From contig JACRBI010000030.1 of NCBI GenBank assembly GCA_016234495.1, forward strand, positions 1 through 64,000: 64,000 nt of DNA, in the 5' to 3' direction. Source of the DNA: Chloroflexota bacterium. Its GTDB lineage: Bacteria > Chloroflexota > Anaerolineae > Anaerolineales > Villigracilaceae. A model generated the notes under the pieces. The model ran no database searches and was not told the DNA's origin. It saw only the letters and a list, made by a program, of their open reading frames with translations. This document shows, piece by piece, positions 53,992-62,806 of this stretch; the stretch's first letter is position 1, and every line of letters begins with the position of its first letter. Position numbers and translations under genes: made by a program.

Positions 53992-54486
53992 ATGGTAAAA
54001 CAATCAGCCAAATCAAAGTCTGCAGGGAGTCAAGCCTTTCACAGCAGGTCATTCAAGGAAGGGCTTGATATTCTAACAGACGAGATACAGCTTGCATTCC
54101 AGTGGCGCCGACCAAGCATTCTGCTGGCTGTTCATAATTCAAAACCCAGCCAAATGAAAGCCCAAGAAGCACTCGAACTTGAAATAACGAAAATCAATAA
54201 ATTAGTAGTTCGAATCAAGGCGGACAGCAAATCAACAGACTTGATCAGCACGATGTGCAGAACCTCAAATCATCACGGCATTGTTTTTTTTGTTTCTGAA
54301 CTTGGCCGCGCAGAAGATATGGACGCCCAAAGAGTTTTTCGAGCACTAAACATGCACAGGGAATTACTTGTTGAACAACAAATCCGGGTGGTGTTCTGGC
54401 TCACTAAATTGGAAGCGGCAAGCCTGCCGCACTACGCGCCGGACTTTTGGGCATTTCGACATCGCGTTGTAGAATTTATCCGTTAA
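53992..54486 (+). CDS. Small protein with the 'APDFWxxR' domain
   Basis: A 164-residue protein with a single domain. It shares, in order, a FKEGLDILTDEIQLAFQWRRPSILLAV region, GIVFFVSELG, QQIRVVFWLTK and APDFWAFRHRVVEF with the first 160 residues of the TPR protein at 60150 (there: LELAIKWNRPSALLAI, FFISG, KKIRLVFWVS, APDFWGYRQRIIEF). The strand pattern suggests a Rossmann-like or inactive ATPase-type fold, but without a P-loop. I associate the domain with Chloroflexota TPR proteins and know of no assigned function. It lies 18 nt after the nuclease gene. Confidence 0.65.
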   Translation: MVKQSAKSKSAGSQAFHSRSFKEGLDILTDEIQLAFQWRRPSILLAVHNSKPSQMKAQEALELEITKINKLVVRIKADSKSTDLISTMCRTSNHHGIVFFVSELGRAEDMDAQRVFRALNMHRELLVEQQIRVVFWLTKLEAASLPHYAPDFWAFRHRVVEFIR

Positions 54487-54660
54487 GAATACCTTGAGAA
54501 AATAAACAAATCGGGCCGGGACATGTTTTTCTTGCGGAAAGAATTTTGGAATGCGCACTCCAAACCAACAAGGTGATGAATTTTCGTCACCTGGCAACCT
54601 CGTAGTCATCAAATCTTTTTATCCATTCCTCACCTCTGCGCTTAACAAATTGGAGGACAC

Positions 54661-56757
54661 TTGATATTCAGTAAAAAAACATCCGCTACAGCCAGTCTTT
54701 CAATCCTTGTGGCAGCAATAGCCGCATGGGTTTTATCCTACCTCCTTTACAAGCTGCGAGTTGTGCCATTTTCGCTGGATGTATTGACGTCCATTAGCTT
54801 TTTGTGCATGGCGGTTGCGGCAACGGCTCAGTTCTACTTCTCGCTTTATTACACAAACCGTTTGAGCTGGATGAACAACCGCACGCGTTTGATGAATCAG
54901 TTCGCGCTATTATTTGCGTTCATCGTGCCGGCTATTATTCAATTCCTTTTTTGGAATGGGGCGCTAAAGAACGATTATTTAGGCGGAAAGAACAGCATCG
55001 CGGAACAGGCAAATACTTTTTATATTTTTGGCATTCTAACCGCCAGCAACCTGTTCCTGATCGACGCCTTCGCCCGCAAGCCGCGCGTTCATTTCCTTCG
55101 GGCGGGAACAATCGTAATTGGCGCCCTCCTTCCTTTGTTTAGCCACCTGGCAACCTTGTTTGGAATCGGCCTGGAAACAGAGATTATCCTATCCATTTTT
55201 TCATACTCGCTTGCGGCTGCGGGGTTTTTATATGGGATTTTCAGCAACCGATTAATTGAGGCAACCCCTATTACCCGTGATCTTGTGGTCGAAGGAATGG
55301 ACGATGGATGGATGGTGGTCGATCACCAGAATAAAATCATTGACTTGAATTCGTCGGCAGAGGAGATGATCGGCTTATCCCACAAAAAGATCTACGGCGA
55401 ATCCATAGATCAGATCCTGACCGATTGGCCAAACATCCTGCACTCCACCAAAGGCAACAAGGAAATTGAAATGCGGCGGAGCGTGAAATCCAAAAAGGAT
55501 TGGCGTTATCTGAACATTCGCATTTCCAAATTGACAGATCAAAGAAACTCGAATTTCGGGCACTTGATCCTCTGGCGCGATATTACAGGGCGCAAGATGG
55601 CAAACGATGCCCGTCAGCGCGCCCGCGATGAGTTATTTGTTCTTTTGAATGCCGTATCCAGCGCCGCCAGCCGTTCGGTGGATTTGGAGGAATTTTTATC
55701 TGAATCCAGTTATCAGATCGTGTACTCTTTTCGAAGTCAGGCTGTCGCGATCTTCCTGATGGAAGAGGGCAATGGCAGTCCGTCAAGGCTTGTTCTAAAG
55801 TCGCAATTTGGGTTTCCACCAGACCATATCAAGGAGATCAGCCAGGATTCTGTTGCCACAACCATTCACAAATGGCTGACAAGCGACGAAGAAAATCAGC
55901 CGTTGATCATAAACAATTTCAACGAATCGACGGATGTCCCGTTGAGCTTAAAAAAATTAAGCTTCGACTGCGTTGTCCTAATTCCCCTGGTCATTTCCAC
56001 GCAACACGAGAAAAACATTATCGGTTGTTTATGTCTGGGGCGAAATGAAAGTATTTCATATAGTCAGGATGAGGTCATTCGATTGACCACAATCTCAAAT
56101 CAAATCGCAACGCTGATCGACAACAACCGCAGAAGGCAATTTGCGATCGCCCTCTCGGAACGTCAACGCTTATTACGCGACCTGCACGACTCGGTGAGTC
56201 AGAAATTATACGGGTTGGTCGCTCTCACTGAGGCCGCTCAAGCCGGGATGGAGGCCGGATCCGAAATCGCTCCTTTACAGGTATTGACGCGCATCGGGGA
56301 AAATGCCAGGCAGGCGGTCAAGGAGATGCGCCTATTTCTATATGAAATGCAGCCCGTCGATCTAAAGGATGGACTGGTCTCAACCCTCCATCACCGCCTC
56401 TCTGCTGTTGAGGGTCGTGCAGATATCAAAGCCCGCCTTGTGGCGGATGAAAGCATCCAATTGTCAAAGGATAAGGAAATCGCGCTTTACTACATCGCAC
56501 AGGAAGCATTGAACAATATTCTCAGGCATGCTCATGCCAAAAATGTTTCCATCACCTTAAAACAAACACGGCAAAATGTTATACTAAAGATTACAGATGA
56601 CGGGCGCGGTTTCGATATTAAAAAGATTGATCAGGGCGGTCTTGGGCTGCCGAACATGAGAGAGCGCGCGCTGCAAGTGAAGGGCAAGTACAAGATGGTT
56701 TCGGCCCCAGGCGCCGGGACGCAGATCACCATAACTGTTGGCAGAAAGAGTTTATAA
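54661..56757 (+). CDS. Membrane sensor histidine kinase with PAS and GAF domains
   Basis: A 698-residue kinase. Residues 1-205 hold six or seven membrane helices. A PAS domain (DGWMVVDHQNKIIDLNSSAEEM) follows at about 210-320 and a GAF domain at about 340-490 (AIFLMEEGNG, LIPLVISTQ). The kinase core is HisKA_3: RQRLLRDLHDSVSQKLYGLV with His509, then an HATPase_c end with NNILRHAHAKNVS and DDGRGFDIKK. It starts at TTG 54661, 4 nt after GGAGG. The NarL-type regulator gene lies 4 nt downstream. Confidence 0.92.
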   Translation: MIFSKKTSATASLSILVAAIAAWVLSYLLYKLRVVPFSLDVLTSISFLCMAVAATAQFYFSLYYTNRLSWMNNRTRLMNQFALLFAFIVPAIIQFLFWNGALKNDYLGGKNSIAEQANTFYIFGILTASNLFLIDAFARKPRVHFLRAGTIVIGALLPLFSHLATLFGIGLETEIILSIFSYSLAAAGFLYGIFSNRLIEATPITRDLVVEGMDDGWMVVDHQNKIIDLNSSAEEMIGLSHKKIYGESIDQILTDWPNILHSTKGNKEIEMRRSVKSKKDWRYLNIRISKLTDQRNSNFGHLILWRDITGRKMANDARQRARDELFVLLNAVSSAASRSVDLEEFLSESSYQIVYSFRSQAVAIFLMEEGNGSPSRLVLKSQFGFPPDHIKEISQDSVATTIHKWLTSDEENQPLIINNFNESTDVPLSLKKLSFDCVVLIPLVISTQHEKNIIGCLCLGRNESISYSQDEVIRLTTISNQIATLIDNNRRRQFAIALSERQRLLRDLHDSVSQKLYGLVALTEAAQAGMEAGSEIAPLQVLTRIGENARQAVKEMRLFLYEMQPVDLKDGLVSTLHHRLSAVEGRADIKARLVADESIQLSKDKEIALYYIAQEALNNILRHAHAKNVSITLKQTRQNVILKITDDGRGFDIKKIDQGGLGLPNMRERALQVKGKYKMVSAPGAGTQITITVGRKSL

Positions 56758-56761
56758 AATC

Positions 56762-57412
56762 ATGAAAGCGACTCGTATTTTGGTAGTGGATGATGAAAAT
56801 GTTGTTCGGGACGGAATAGTTGCCATTCTTTCGTTTCAAACTGACATCAAAGTTGTCGGTGAAGCCGATAATGGGATCAAGGCTGTGGAACTTGCCCGCC
56901 AAACCAAACCGGATGTAATTCTTCTGGATTTGAAGATGCCCAAGCAAGGCGGGCTGGAAACCATTCCAAAAATAAAAAGCATCTCCCCCGATTCGAAAAT
57001 TCTCGTCTTGACCGGCTTTGATGAAAGCGACCTCGCATATCAATCCATCAAGGCTGGAGCGCTGGGGTTCCTGCTAAAGGATGCAACGCGGGTGCAGTTA
57101 CTTCAAGCGATCCGCGACGTGGCGAATGGATCGGCATCCATTCCCCCATCCATCGCCATGAAGGTCATTCACGAACTCGATCATCCGGCAGAGCCGATCT
57201 ACACCGCAAATCCACTAACTCCTCGCGAGCATGAGGTCTTGAAACTAATAGCGCGCGGATTAAGCAATCAGGAAATTGCACAAGCCTTGTTTGTGCATGA
57301 AAGAACTGTCGCAAAATATGTAAGCAGTATTTTAAACAAACTGCACCTGGCAAACCGCACCCAGGTTGCTTTGTACGCCATCGATAAAGGGCTGGCAGAA
57401 CCTAAAAAATAA
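56762..57412 (+). CDS. NarL/FixJ-family response regulator (first paralogue)
   Basis: A 216-residue regulator with a receiver domain (ILVVDDENVVRDG, phospho-Asp56 in VILLDLKMP, Lys in LLKDATR) and a LuxR-type HTH (LTPREHEVLKLIARGLSNQEIA, ERTVAKYVSSILNKLHL). It is the partner of the histidine kinase ending 4 nt upstream. A paralogue starts at 58124. A terminator follows at 57432. Confidence 0.93.
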   Translation: MKATRILVVDDENVVRDGIVAILSFQTDIKVVGEADNGIKAVELARQTKPDVILLDLKMPKQGGLETIPKIKSISPDSKILVLTGFDESDLAYQSIKAGALGFLLKDATRVQLLQAIRDVANGSASIPPSIAMKVIHELDHPAEPIYTANPLTPREHEVLKLIARGLSNQEIAQALFVHERTVAKYVSSILNKLHLANRTQVALYAIDKGLAEPKK

Positions 57413-57431
57413 TTCTTCAAATAACACAAGC

Positions 57432-57468
57432 ACAAAAATACCCGCGCTCTTGGCGCGGGTATTTTTGT
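57432..57468 (+). terminator. Intrinsic terminator after the first response regulator
   Basis: ACAAAAATACCCGCGC pairs exactly with GCGCGGGTATTTTTGT across a 5-nt loop, 20 nt after the stop codon. Confidence 0.93.
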
Positions 57469-57522
57469 CATATACGAGGAGTACAAAATCGTCATACCTT
57501 AATTACACCTGTCATAACTGAC

Positions 57523-57530
57523 ATGGTCAT
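57523..57530 (+). promoter_or_regulatory. ATGGTCAT octamer upstream of the MraZ-like gene
   Basis: TGACATGGTCATTT contains the octamer ATGGTCAT, with GTCATA words at 57491 and 57511. The same octamer occurs twice upstream of the ATPase gene, pointing to a shared regulator. Confidence 0.4.
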
Positions 57531-57656
57531 TTCTGCCCATTTTTCCTTCGCAAAAAAGATAAATTTCATCCCGTGGAATACATGTTTTATTCATTTCGTT
57601 TGCGAGGAGCGATCCATATAATGTGACTATAAATATTTTCACTTAGGAGCCGCCCC

Positions 57657-58094
57657 TTGTTTCTTGGACAAACCCATAGCCAGCTAAAACAATCGAATCG
57701 ACTTTCTCTGCCGCTCAACTGGAGGAAGCTGATTTCGGGCGGTATCTACCTGACGCAGGGTTTCGACCAAAACTTGCTGATTCTCACCGAAGAAACTTTC
57801 CACGAAATATTTCAGCGCATATCCTCCCTCAACCTCGCAGACCCGCTTGTCCGCTTGCTCTCGCGCATGTTTCTCGGCAGGGCAATTTTTCTGGAATTGG
57901 ACTCTCGCGGGACCATCTCCCTGCCCGCCAATTTGATGAAATACGCAGACCTGGATAATGAGCTGGTGATCGTTGGGCAGGGAGATTATCTGGAAATCTG
58001 GTCGCCAGGCCAATGGGATATGCAGCAGGCGCAAATAAATGATGCGCAGGCGAATTCCCAGCGGTTTTCCACGTTCATAATTGCAACCCGCTGA
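57657..58094 (+). CDS. MraZ-like protein outside the cell-division cluster
   Basis: A 145-residue protein with two AbrB/MraZ-type swapped-hairpin repeats: FLGQTHSQLKQSNRLSLPLNWR and ILFLELDSRGTISLPANLMKYA (as FLGxxxxxLxxxxRLSLP and DSRGxxxLP). The start is TTG 57657, 7 nt after AGGAG, which also gives the family's usual FLG beginning. MraZ is normally the first gene of the dcw cluster and a repressor; no wall or division gene is near here. It lies between two paralogous response regulators. Confidence 0.8.
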   Translation: MFLGQTHSQLKQSNRLSLPLNWRKLISGGIYLTQGFDQNLLILTEETFHEIFQRISSLNLADPLVRLLSRMFLGRAIFLELDSRGTISLPANLMKYADLDNELVIVGQGDYLEIWSPGQWDMQQAQINDAQANSQRFSTFIIATR

Positions 58095-58123
58095 AAACAC
58101 AAACAATTACACAGGCAGCCAAT

Positions 58124-58777
58124 ATGAATAAAATCCGCATTCTCGTTGTTGACGATCAAAATGTTGTCCGTGAAGGAATGGTTGCCATTCTTTCGCTCCA
58201 GCCCGACATGGATGTCGTCGGTGAAGCTGAAGACGGCATTCAGGCTGTTCAGCTCGCGCGAAAGACAAAGCCCGACGTGATCCTGCTTGACCTCGCCATG
58301 CCGCGGCAGGATGGGCTCGCCACCATCCCGAAATTAAAGGAGATTTCCTCCAGCTTTCGCATTCTTGTTTTATCCAGTTTTGCTGAAAGCAACCAGGTTT
58401 ATCAAGCGATCAAGACCGGCGCGCTCGGGTACATGCTGAAAGATACTCCGCGCAAGGAGCTTCTGCAGGCTATTCGCGATGTGGCAAAAGGACAGGCGTC
58501 GCTGCACCCATCCGTGGCGTTGAAAGTTATTCATGATTTCAATAATCCCGCAACGCAGGAAAGCCAATTCAGCGAACACCTGACACGCCGCGAAATGGAA
58601 ACCTTGCGTCTCATCGCCCGCGGCTTGAGCAATCAAGAGATCGCAATGGCGCTTGTCGTCCACGAAAGGACGATCGCCAAATACGTCAGCAGCGTGCTGA
58701 ACAAGCTCCATCTTACCAACCGCACACAGGCAGCGTTGTACGCCATCCGGGAAGGAATGGCTGCTGCCGCAAATTGA
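58124..58777 (+). CDS. NarL/FixJ-family response regulator (second paralogue)
   Basis: A 217-residue paralogue of the regulator at 56762, with the same order: receiver (ILVVDDQNVVREG, phospho-Asp56 in VILLDLAMP, LKDTPRKE) and LuxR HTH (LTRREMETLRLIARGLSNQEIA, ERTIAKYVSSVLNKLHL). Many positions are identical, so a gene duplication produced the pair. No second kinase is adjacent, so both may be driven by the kinase at 54661. It lies 29 nt after the MraZ-like gene. Confidence 0.93.
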   Translation: MNKIRILVVDDQNVVREGMVAILSLQPDMDVVGEAEDGIQAVQLARKTKPDVILLDLAMPRQDGLATIPKLKEISSSFRILVLSSFAESNQVYQAIKTGALGYMLKDTPRKELLQAIRDVAKGQASLHPSVALKVIHDFNNPATQESQFSEHLTRREMETLRLIARGLSNQEIAMALVVHERTIAKYVSSVLNKLHLTNRTQAALYAIREGMAAAAN

Positions 58778-58779
58778 CA

Positions 58780-58809
58780 ATGGTCATAAATGCCCCGAGG
58801 CATGGTCAT
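58780..58809 (+). promoter_or_regulatory. Pair of ATGGTCAT boxes upstream of the ATPase/TPR operon
   Basis: ATGGTCAT occurs at 58780-58787 and 58802-58809, centred 22 bp apart or two helical turns. A TATAAT box lies downstream at 58865-58870 with TTGCAT 15 nt before it, and the ATPase start is at 58897. This fits binding sites of a dimeric NarL-type regulator, but is not proven. Confidence 0.5.
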
Positions 58810-58896
58810 TTGCACTCCGCACGAGCACCAATGTTTTCGGCTATTGCATTCTCAGCCCGATTTATATAATTTACCCAACACCCGAACAGAGGACCA

Positions 58897-60153
58897 ATGA
58901 GCTCTTTTGAATATTTAAAAGCAACAGATTTTGACCGTGCCTGGCTGAACTTTGAGCTGGATCTGCCTCTCAAACCCGGTCCCAACGGGAAGCCGAATCC
59001 ATTCTATATTGACCGCCCCAGCAACCCGATCAACGAATTGATCGACGCCCTGCTCGCGTCATTTTACCGCCCGCCAAAGTTCTTCTTCTCCGGTCACCGC
59101 GGGTGTGGAAAATCCACCGAGTTGCTGCACTTACTAAGCAACGCCGACATTCAAAAAAAATACTGGCCGATCAATTTCAGCATTCGTGAAGAGACCGACA
59201 TCATCGACCTTGATTTCCGTGATGTGCTGTTCGCCATCGGCAGCCGCCTGTTCCGTGAATATCGCAAGAAAGGCGGCGTGCTCCCCGACCAACTGCTCAA
59301 GGAATTGAACGGCTGGAAAGGCCGGGTTGAAAAACACATCACCACCAAACTGGATGGGCGCTTGGCGGAAATCGAATTGGGCGCTTCGGTGGATGCCTTC
59401 TTTGCCAACGCGGGACTCAAAATGAAGCTGGAACCTGCCACTCGCACCGAGCTTCGTCAGGTTGTGGAAACTGACATCACAGGCTTGATCGCGATCATCA
59501 ATCACATCGCGGCTGCCATCTACACCAAAGAGCGCCGCATCCCGCTGATCCTGATCGATGACATGGACAAGCCCGACCTCGACCGCGCGCGCACCATTTT
59601 CCACGACCACCGCGAGATCATGCTGCAGCCGAATTGCGCCATCGTTTACACCGTTTCGAGCGCGCTCTTTTACAGCAAGGAATTTGACGCGATCCGCGAT
59701 CAGGCGCTCTTCCTGCCAAACATTAATTTGCGAACCGCGGCAGATTCTGAAAAGCCGCTCAAGGAAGGCTATCGCACATTTGAAAAATTCATCTCTGTGC
59801 GCATGAATTCAAATTTGATTCAGCCGCCGGCTCTCGATCAGGCAATTACCTACAGCGGTGGAGTCTTCCGCGAACTGGCGCGTATCATTCGCACCGCCAT
59901 CGGACGCGCGCGCCGCAGAAAGGCAGCCCAGATCGAATTGGACGATGTCGAATGGGCTGCAACTGAGATTCGCAACGAATATCGCCGCATCCTCGATAAA
60001 GAGGATATGAAACTCCTGAAGTATGTACAGGACAATAAGAAACTCGAATATAACGACCGCCTCAGGCCGCTCCTACAATTGCTTGCCCTGCTTGAATACC
60101 GCGACGAGGAAAATTGGTGTGATGTTCACCCGGTCTTAAGGAAAATGCTATGA
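58897..60153 (+). CDS. P-loop ATPase of the AAA/STAND-like type
   Basis: A 418-residue protein. A conserved N-terminus (FEYLKATDFDRAWLNFELD) leads to Walker A G66-HRGCGKST (residues 66-74) and Walker B LILIDDMDK (D221/D222), with sensor-like segments LPNINLRTA and the helical C-terminal arm (RELARIIRTAIGRARRRKA). It lacks its own repeat sensor. The next gene, a TPR protein, begins inside its stop codon (ATGA overlap), so the two products are made together and probably form one complex in which the TPR protein is the sensor. Confidence 0.82.
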   Translation: MSSFEYLKATDFDRAWLNFELDLPLKPGPNGKPNPFYIDRPSNPINELIDALLASFYRPPKFFFSGHRGCGKSTELLHLLSNADIQKKYWPINFSIREETDIIDLDFRDVLFAIGSRLFREYRKKGGVLPDQLLKELNGWKGRVEKHITTKLDGRLAEIELGASVDAFFANAGLKMKLEPATRTELRQVVETDITGLIAIINHIAAAIYTKERRIPLILIDDMDKPDLDRARTIFHDHREIMLQPNCAIVYTVSSALFYSKEFDAIRDQALFLPNINLRTAADSEKPLKEGYRTFEKFISVRMNSNLIQPPALDQAITYSGGVFRELARIIRTAIGRARRRKAAQIELDDVEWAATEIRNEYRRILDKEDMKLLKYVQDNKKLEYNDRLRPLLQLLALLEYRDEENWCDVHPVLRKML

Positions 60154-62774
60154 CAAACAGCGGCATTCTTCAGCACGTGGAAACGAACACATTTGATGAG
60201 CGCGTCGAGGTTCTCGCACACGAACTCGAACTTGCCATCAAATGGAATCGACCATCCGCTCTTCTGGCTATTTACAGTTCAGAACATGTTCGAGCGGACG
60301 CTGAAGCAGCGCTGAAAAATTCGCTTTCCCGGCATGATCAAAGCATCATCCATATCCCGTTGGATGATATGCCAGGCTTCGATCTTGGCTATCACCTCCA
60401 CCAGCTGCCCGCCAACACAGGTCAGATCTTTTTTATTTCAGGCGTGAAGAAACCAAGTCAGGAACAGGCAAATGTCTTTTTAAACCTTGGCACATATAAA
60501 GACGATCTGCTGGACAAAAAAATACGCCTCGTTTTTTGGGTATCACATAATTCAGCCGCAGACCTGCTGCGCACGGCACCGGATTTCTGGGGCTACCGCC
60601 AGCGCATCATTGAATTTGACGAATCGCCTAAACCCGACCAAATCCTCCAGAACGCCATTGAAACTGTCTGGCAGGGCATTGGCGAATACGCAGAGCAGCT
60701 GGAAGACACGGATGAAAAGATCAATATGCGTGAGGCCCTGCTCACCGAACTTCCAAAAGATGCCGAGTCAACTTCCACGCGCGCCCATCTCATGCTCACG
60801 CTTGGCATTCTTAATTGGCGAAAAGGCGATTACGAAAAGGCATACGAAAATCTACAAAACGCGGTCAAGGCTGCCATCAAACTCGAGGACAATCTTTTCG
60901 AAGCGGAATGTTTCAACGCCATTGCTTTGGTCTATTTCAGTCAGGGAAAGAACGACAAAGCGATAGAAGCCTATAAGCAGGCGATAGCAATCGCCCCTGA
61001 ACAGATCTTCGTCTGGAACAACCTCGGCAACCTGTGCCTGAAGATCATGCGCAATGACGAAGCCATGCTCGCCTTTCAAAAGGCTCTCAACCACAATGAA
61101 AAAGATTCTGTCGCATGGAACGGGCTGGGCGCAGTGTATTACGCAATCGGCTACCTCGAAGACTCGATCAATGCCTATAAAAGAGCAATTGAATATTCGC
61201 CTGCGCTGGCTCACCCTTGGAACGGCCTCGGCGATGCGTACACCCGCGTTGGGCGCGATCTCGATGCCATCGCAGCCTATCAAAAAGCGATCGAACTCAA
61301 AAAACAATATGTTGCGCCGCTGCTAGGTCTTGCCGATGTTTACAACAGGCAGGGTCGCAATAAAGACGCGATCAAACTTTTTCAACGCGCATTGAACATC
61401 AAACCCTCCGATCATTTGATTTGGAACAATCTCGGGCTTAGCTTGCTAAAGATGAATTTGAACGATGAGGCGGCGCAGGCTTTTATTAAAGCAGCCGAGT
61501 TAAACAAAAATTTTGCCTGGGCATATTGCAACCTCGCCGCCGCGTATGCCAATCAGGGCAGACACACCGATTCAATTGAATTGTGTCAAAAAAGTTTACC
61601 CATGTTCACAGAAGATGTTGATAAAGCTGTCGCATGGGAGCGCCTGGCTGATTATTACCGCGCCGTCAATGACTATGACAACGCTGTGAATGCCTATCAG
61701 ATGGCGGATCAACTCAAGGGGCGGATCGCCGCGCCGGTGAAACTCGAATCAGACTCACCGTTGGCTGATCCTGCTCCAGCGGCAGATTCTCCCGTTGAGA
61801 AATCCGCAACCCCACCCGAAGAACGAAGCGCCAATCAGCAATCGCAAACAGAAGAAGCCATCAACCGCTTGATCCACCAAATCACAACCACCGAACAAAC
61901 CATGGAGGAACCCGACATGTCTGCTTTCTTTTCACACCCGATCCTTAAATCTACAACTGCGTCGGAAAGTTCGAAGAAACAAATTCACGCCATTCCCTTC
62001 GAGAATGAAGATGATATGGCTGAATCCAGAAATCCCGCGGTTTGGAATGAAAAAGGAAACATCCACTTTCGGAACGGGGCGTATAACGACGCGGTCACAG
62101 CTTATAACAAAGCCATCGAGCTTGACCGTTCGTTTGGCTGGCCATACAGCAACCTGGCGTTGACCTACCTCACGCTCGGAAAATATGCGGAGGCCGTCCT
62201 GCTCTACCAAAAAAGCATCTGCCTGCTGCGAACCAACGAAGAAAAAGCCGCTTCGTGGAACAGCCTCGGCAATATTTACCGCCGCTTGAACAATTACGAA
62301 AGCGCGCTGGAAGCCTATCAAAGCGCCGACGAAGTTGACCCGCAAAATGCAGGCAGGCGCGACAAGGCAGACTTTGCCTACTCAGTGCCGAACTCACAAA
62401 ACGCGCAGGTCTGGATCGAGCTTGGCAATTTATTTTTCAAGGCGGCAGCCTACAACGACGCGGTGGAAGCGTACAACAAAGCCGTAAAAATTGACCCTGC
62501 TTCGGGTTGGGCGCACAGCAATCTTGCCATGTCGCTTGTGTATCAGGGCAAATACAAAGAGTCGATCCCTGTGTACCTCAAGAGCATTGACCTGTTTACC
62601 AGCGGCAAAGACAAGGCGGTCTCATGGAATCGGCTGGGGAATGTCTATCGCAGAATGAACGATTCTGAGAACGCAAAAAAGGCATACAAAAACGCGGCTG
62701 ATCTATCTGATGAAAAAGAGTCGCTGCTGACCCGCGCGCGCTTCAGCCTGCTGGGTAATTGCTATTCAAATTAA
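60150..62774 (+). CDS. TPR protein with N-terminal 'APDFWxxR' domain
   Basis: An 874-residue protein. Residues 1-160 are the domain also seen alone at 53992 (AIKWNRPSALLAIYSS, IRLVFWVSHNSA, APDFWGYRQRIIEF). Residues 205-540 hold about nine TPRs, then comes a Pro/Ser/Glu-rich linker, then six more from 610 to 860 in two copies of a three-repeat module (NAYNDAV, GWxxSNLA, SWNxLGN). The domain plus TPR layout resembles a split STAND sensor. It is coupled to the ATPase by an ATGA overlap. Confidence 0.82.
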   Translation: MTNSGILQHVETNTFDERVEVLAHELELAIKWNRPSALLAIYSSEHVRADAEAALKNSLSRHDQSIIHIPLDDMPGFDLGYHLHQLPANTGQIFFISGVKKPSQEQANVFLNLGTYKDDLLDKKIRLVFWVSHNSAADLLRTAPDFWGYRQRIIEFDESPKPDQILQNAIETVWQGIGEYAEQLEDTDEKINMREALLTELPKDAESTSTRAHLMLTLGILNWRKGDYEKAYENLQNAVKAAIKLEDNLFEAECFNAIALVYFSQGKNDKAIEAYKQAIAIAPEQIFVWNNLGNLCLKIMRNDEAMLAFQKALNHNEKDSVAWNGLGAVYYAIGYLEDSINAYKRAIEYSPALAHPWNGLGDAYTRVGRDLDAIAAYQKAIELKKQYVAPLLGLADVYNRQGRNKDAIKLFQRALNIKPSDHLIWNNLGLSLLKMNLNDEAAQAFIKAAELNKNFAWAYCNLAAAYANQGRHTDSIELCQKSLPMFTEDVDKAVAWERLADYYRAVNDYDNAVNAYQMADQLKGRIAAPVKLESDSPLADPAPAADSPVEKSATPPEERSANQQSQTEEAINRLIHQITTTEQTMEEPDMSAFFSHPILKSTTASESSKKQIHAIPFENEDDMAESRNPAVWNEKGNIHFRNGAYNDAVTAYNKAIELDRSFGWPYSNLALTYLTLGKYAEAVLLYQKSICLLRTNEEKAASWNSLGNIYRRLNNYESALEAYQSADEVDPQNAGRRDKADFAYSVPNSQNAQVWIELGNLFFKAAAYNDAVEAYNKAVKIDPASGWAHSNLAMSLVYQGKYKESIPVYLKSIDLFTSGKDKAVSWNRLGNVYRRMNDSENAKKAYKNAADLSDEKESLLTRARFSLLGNCYSN

Positions 62775-62806
62775 TAAGGGTATCCAATTTTGGACTGGAG
62801 GTAAAT

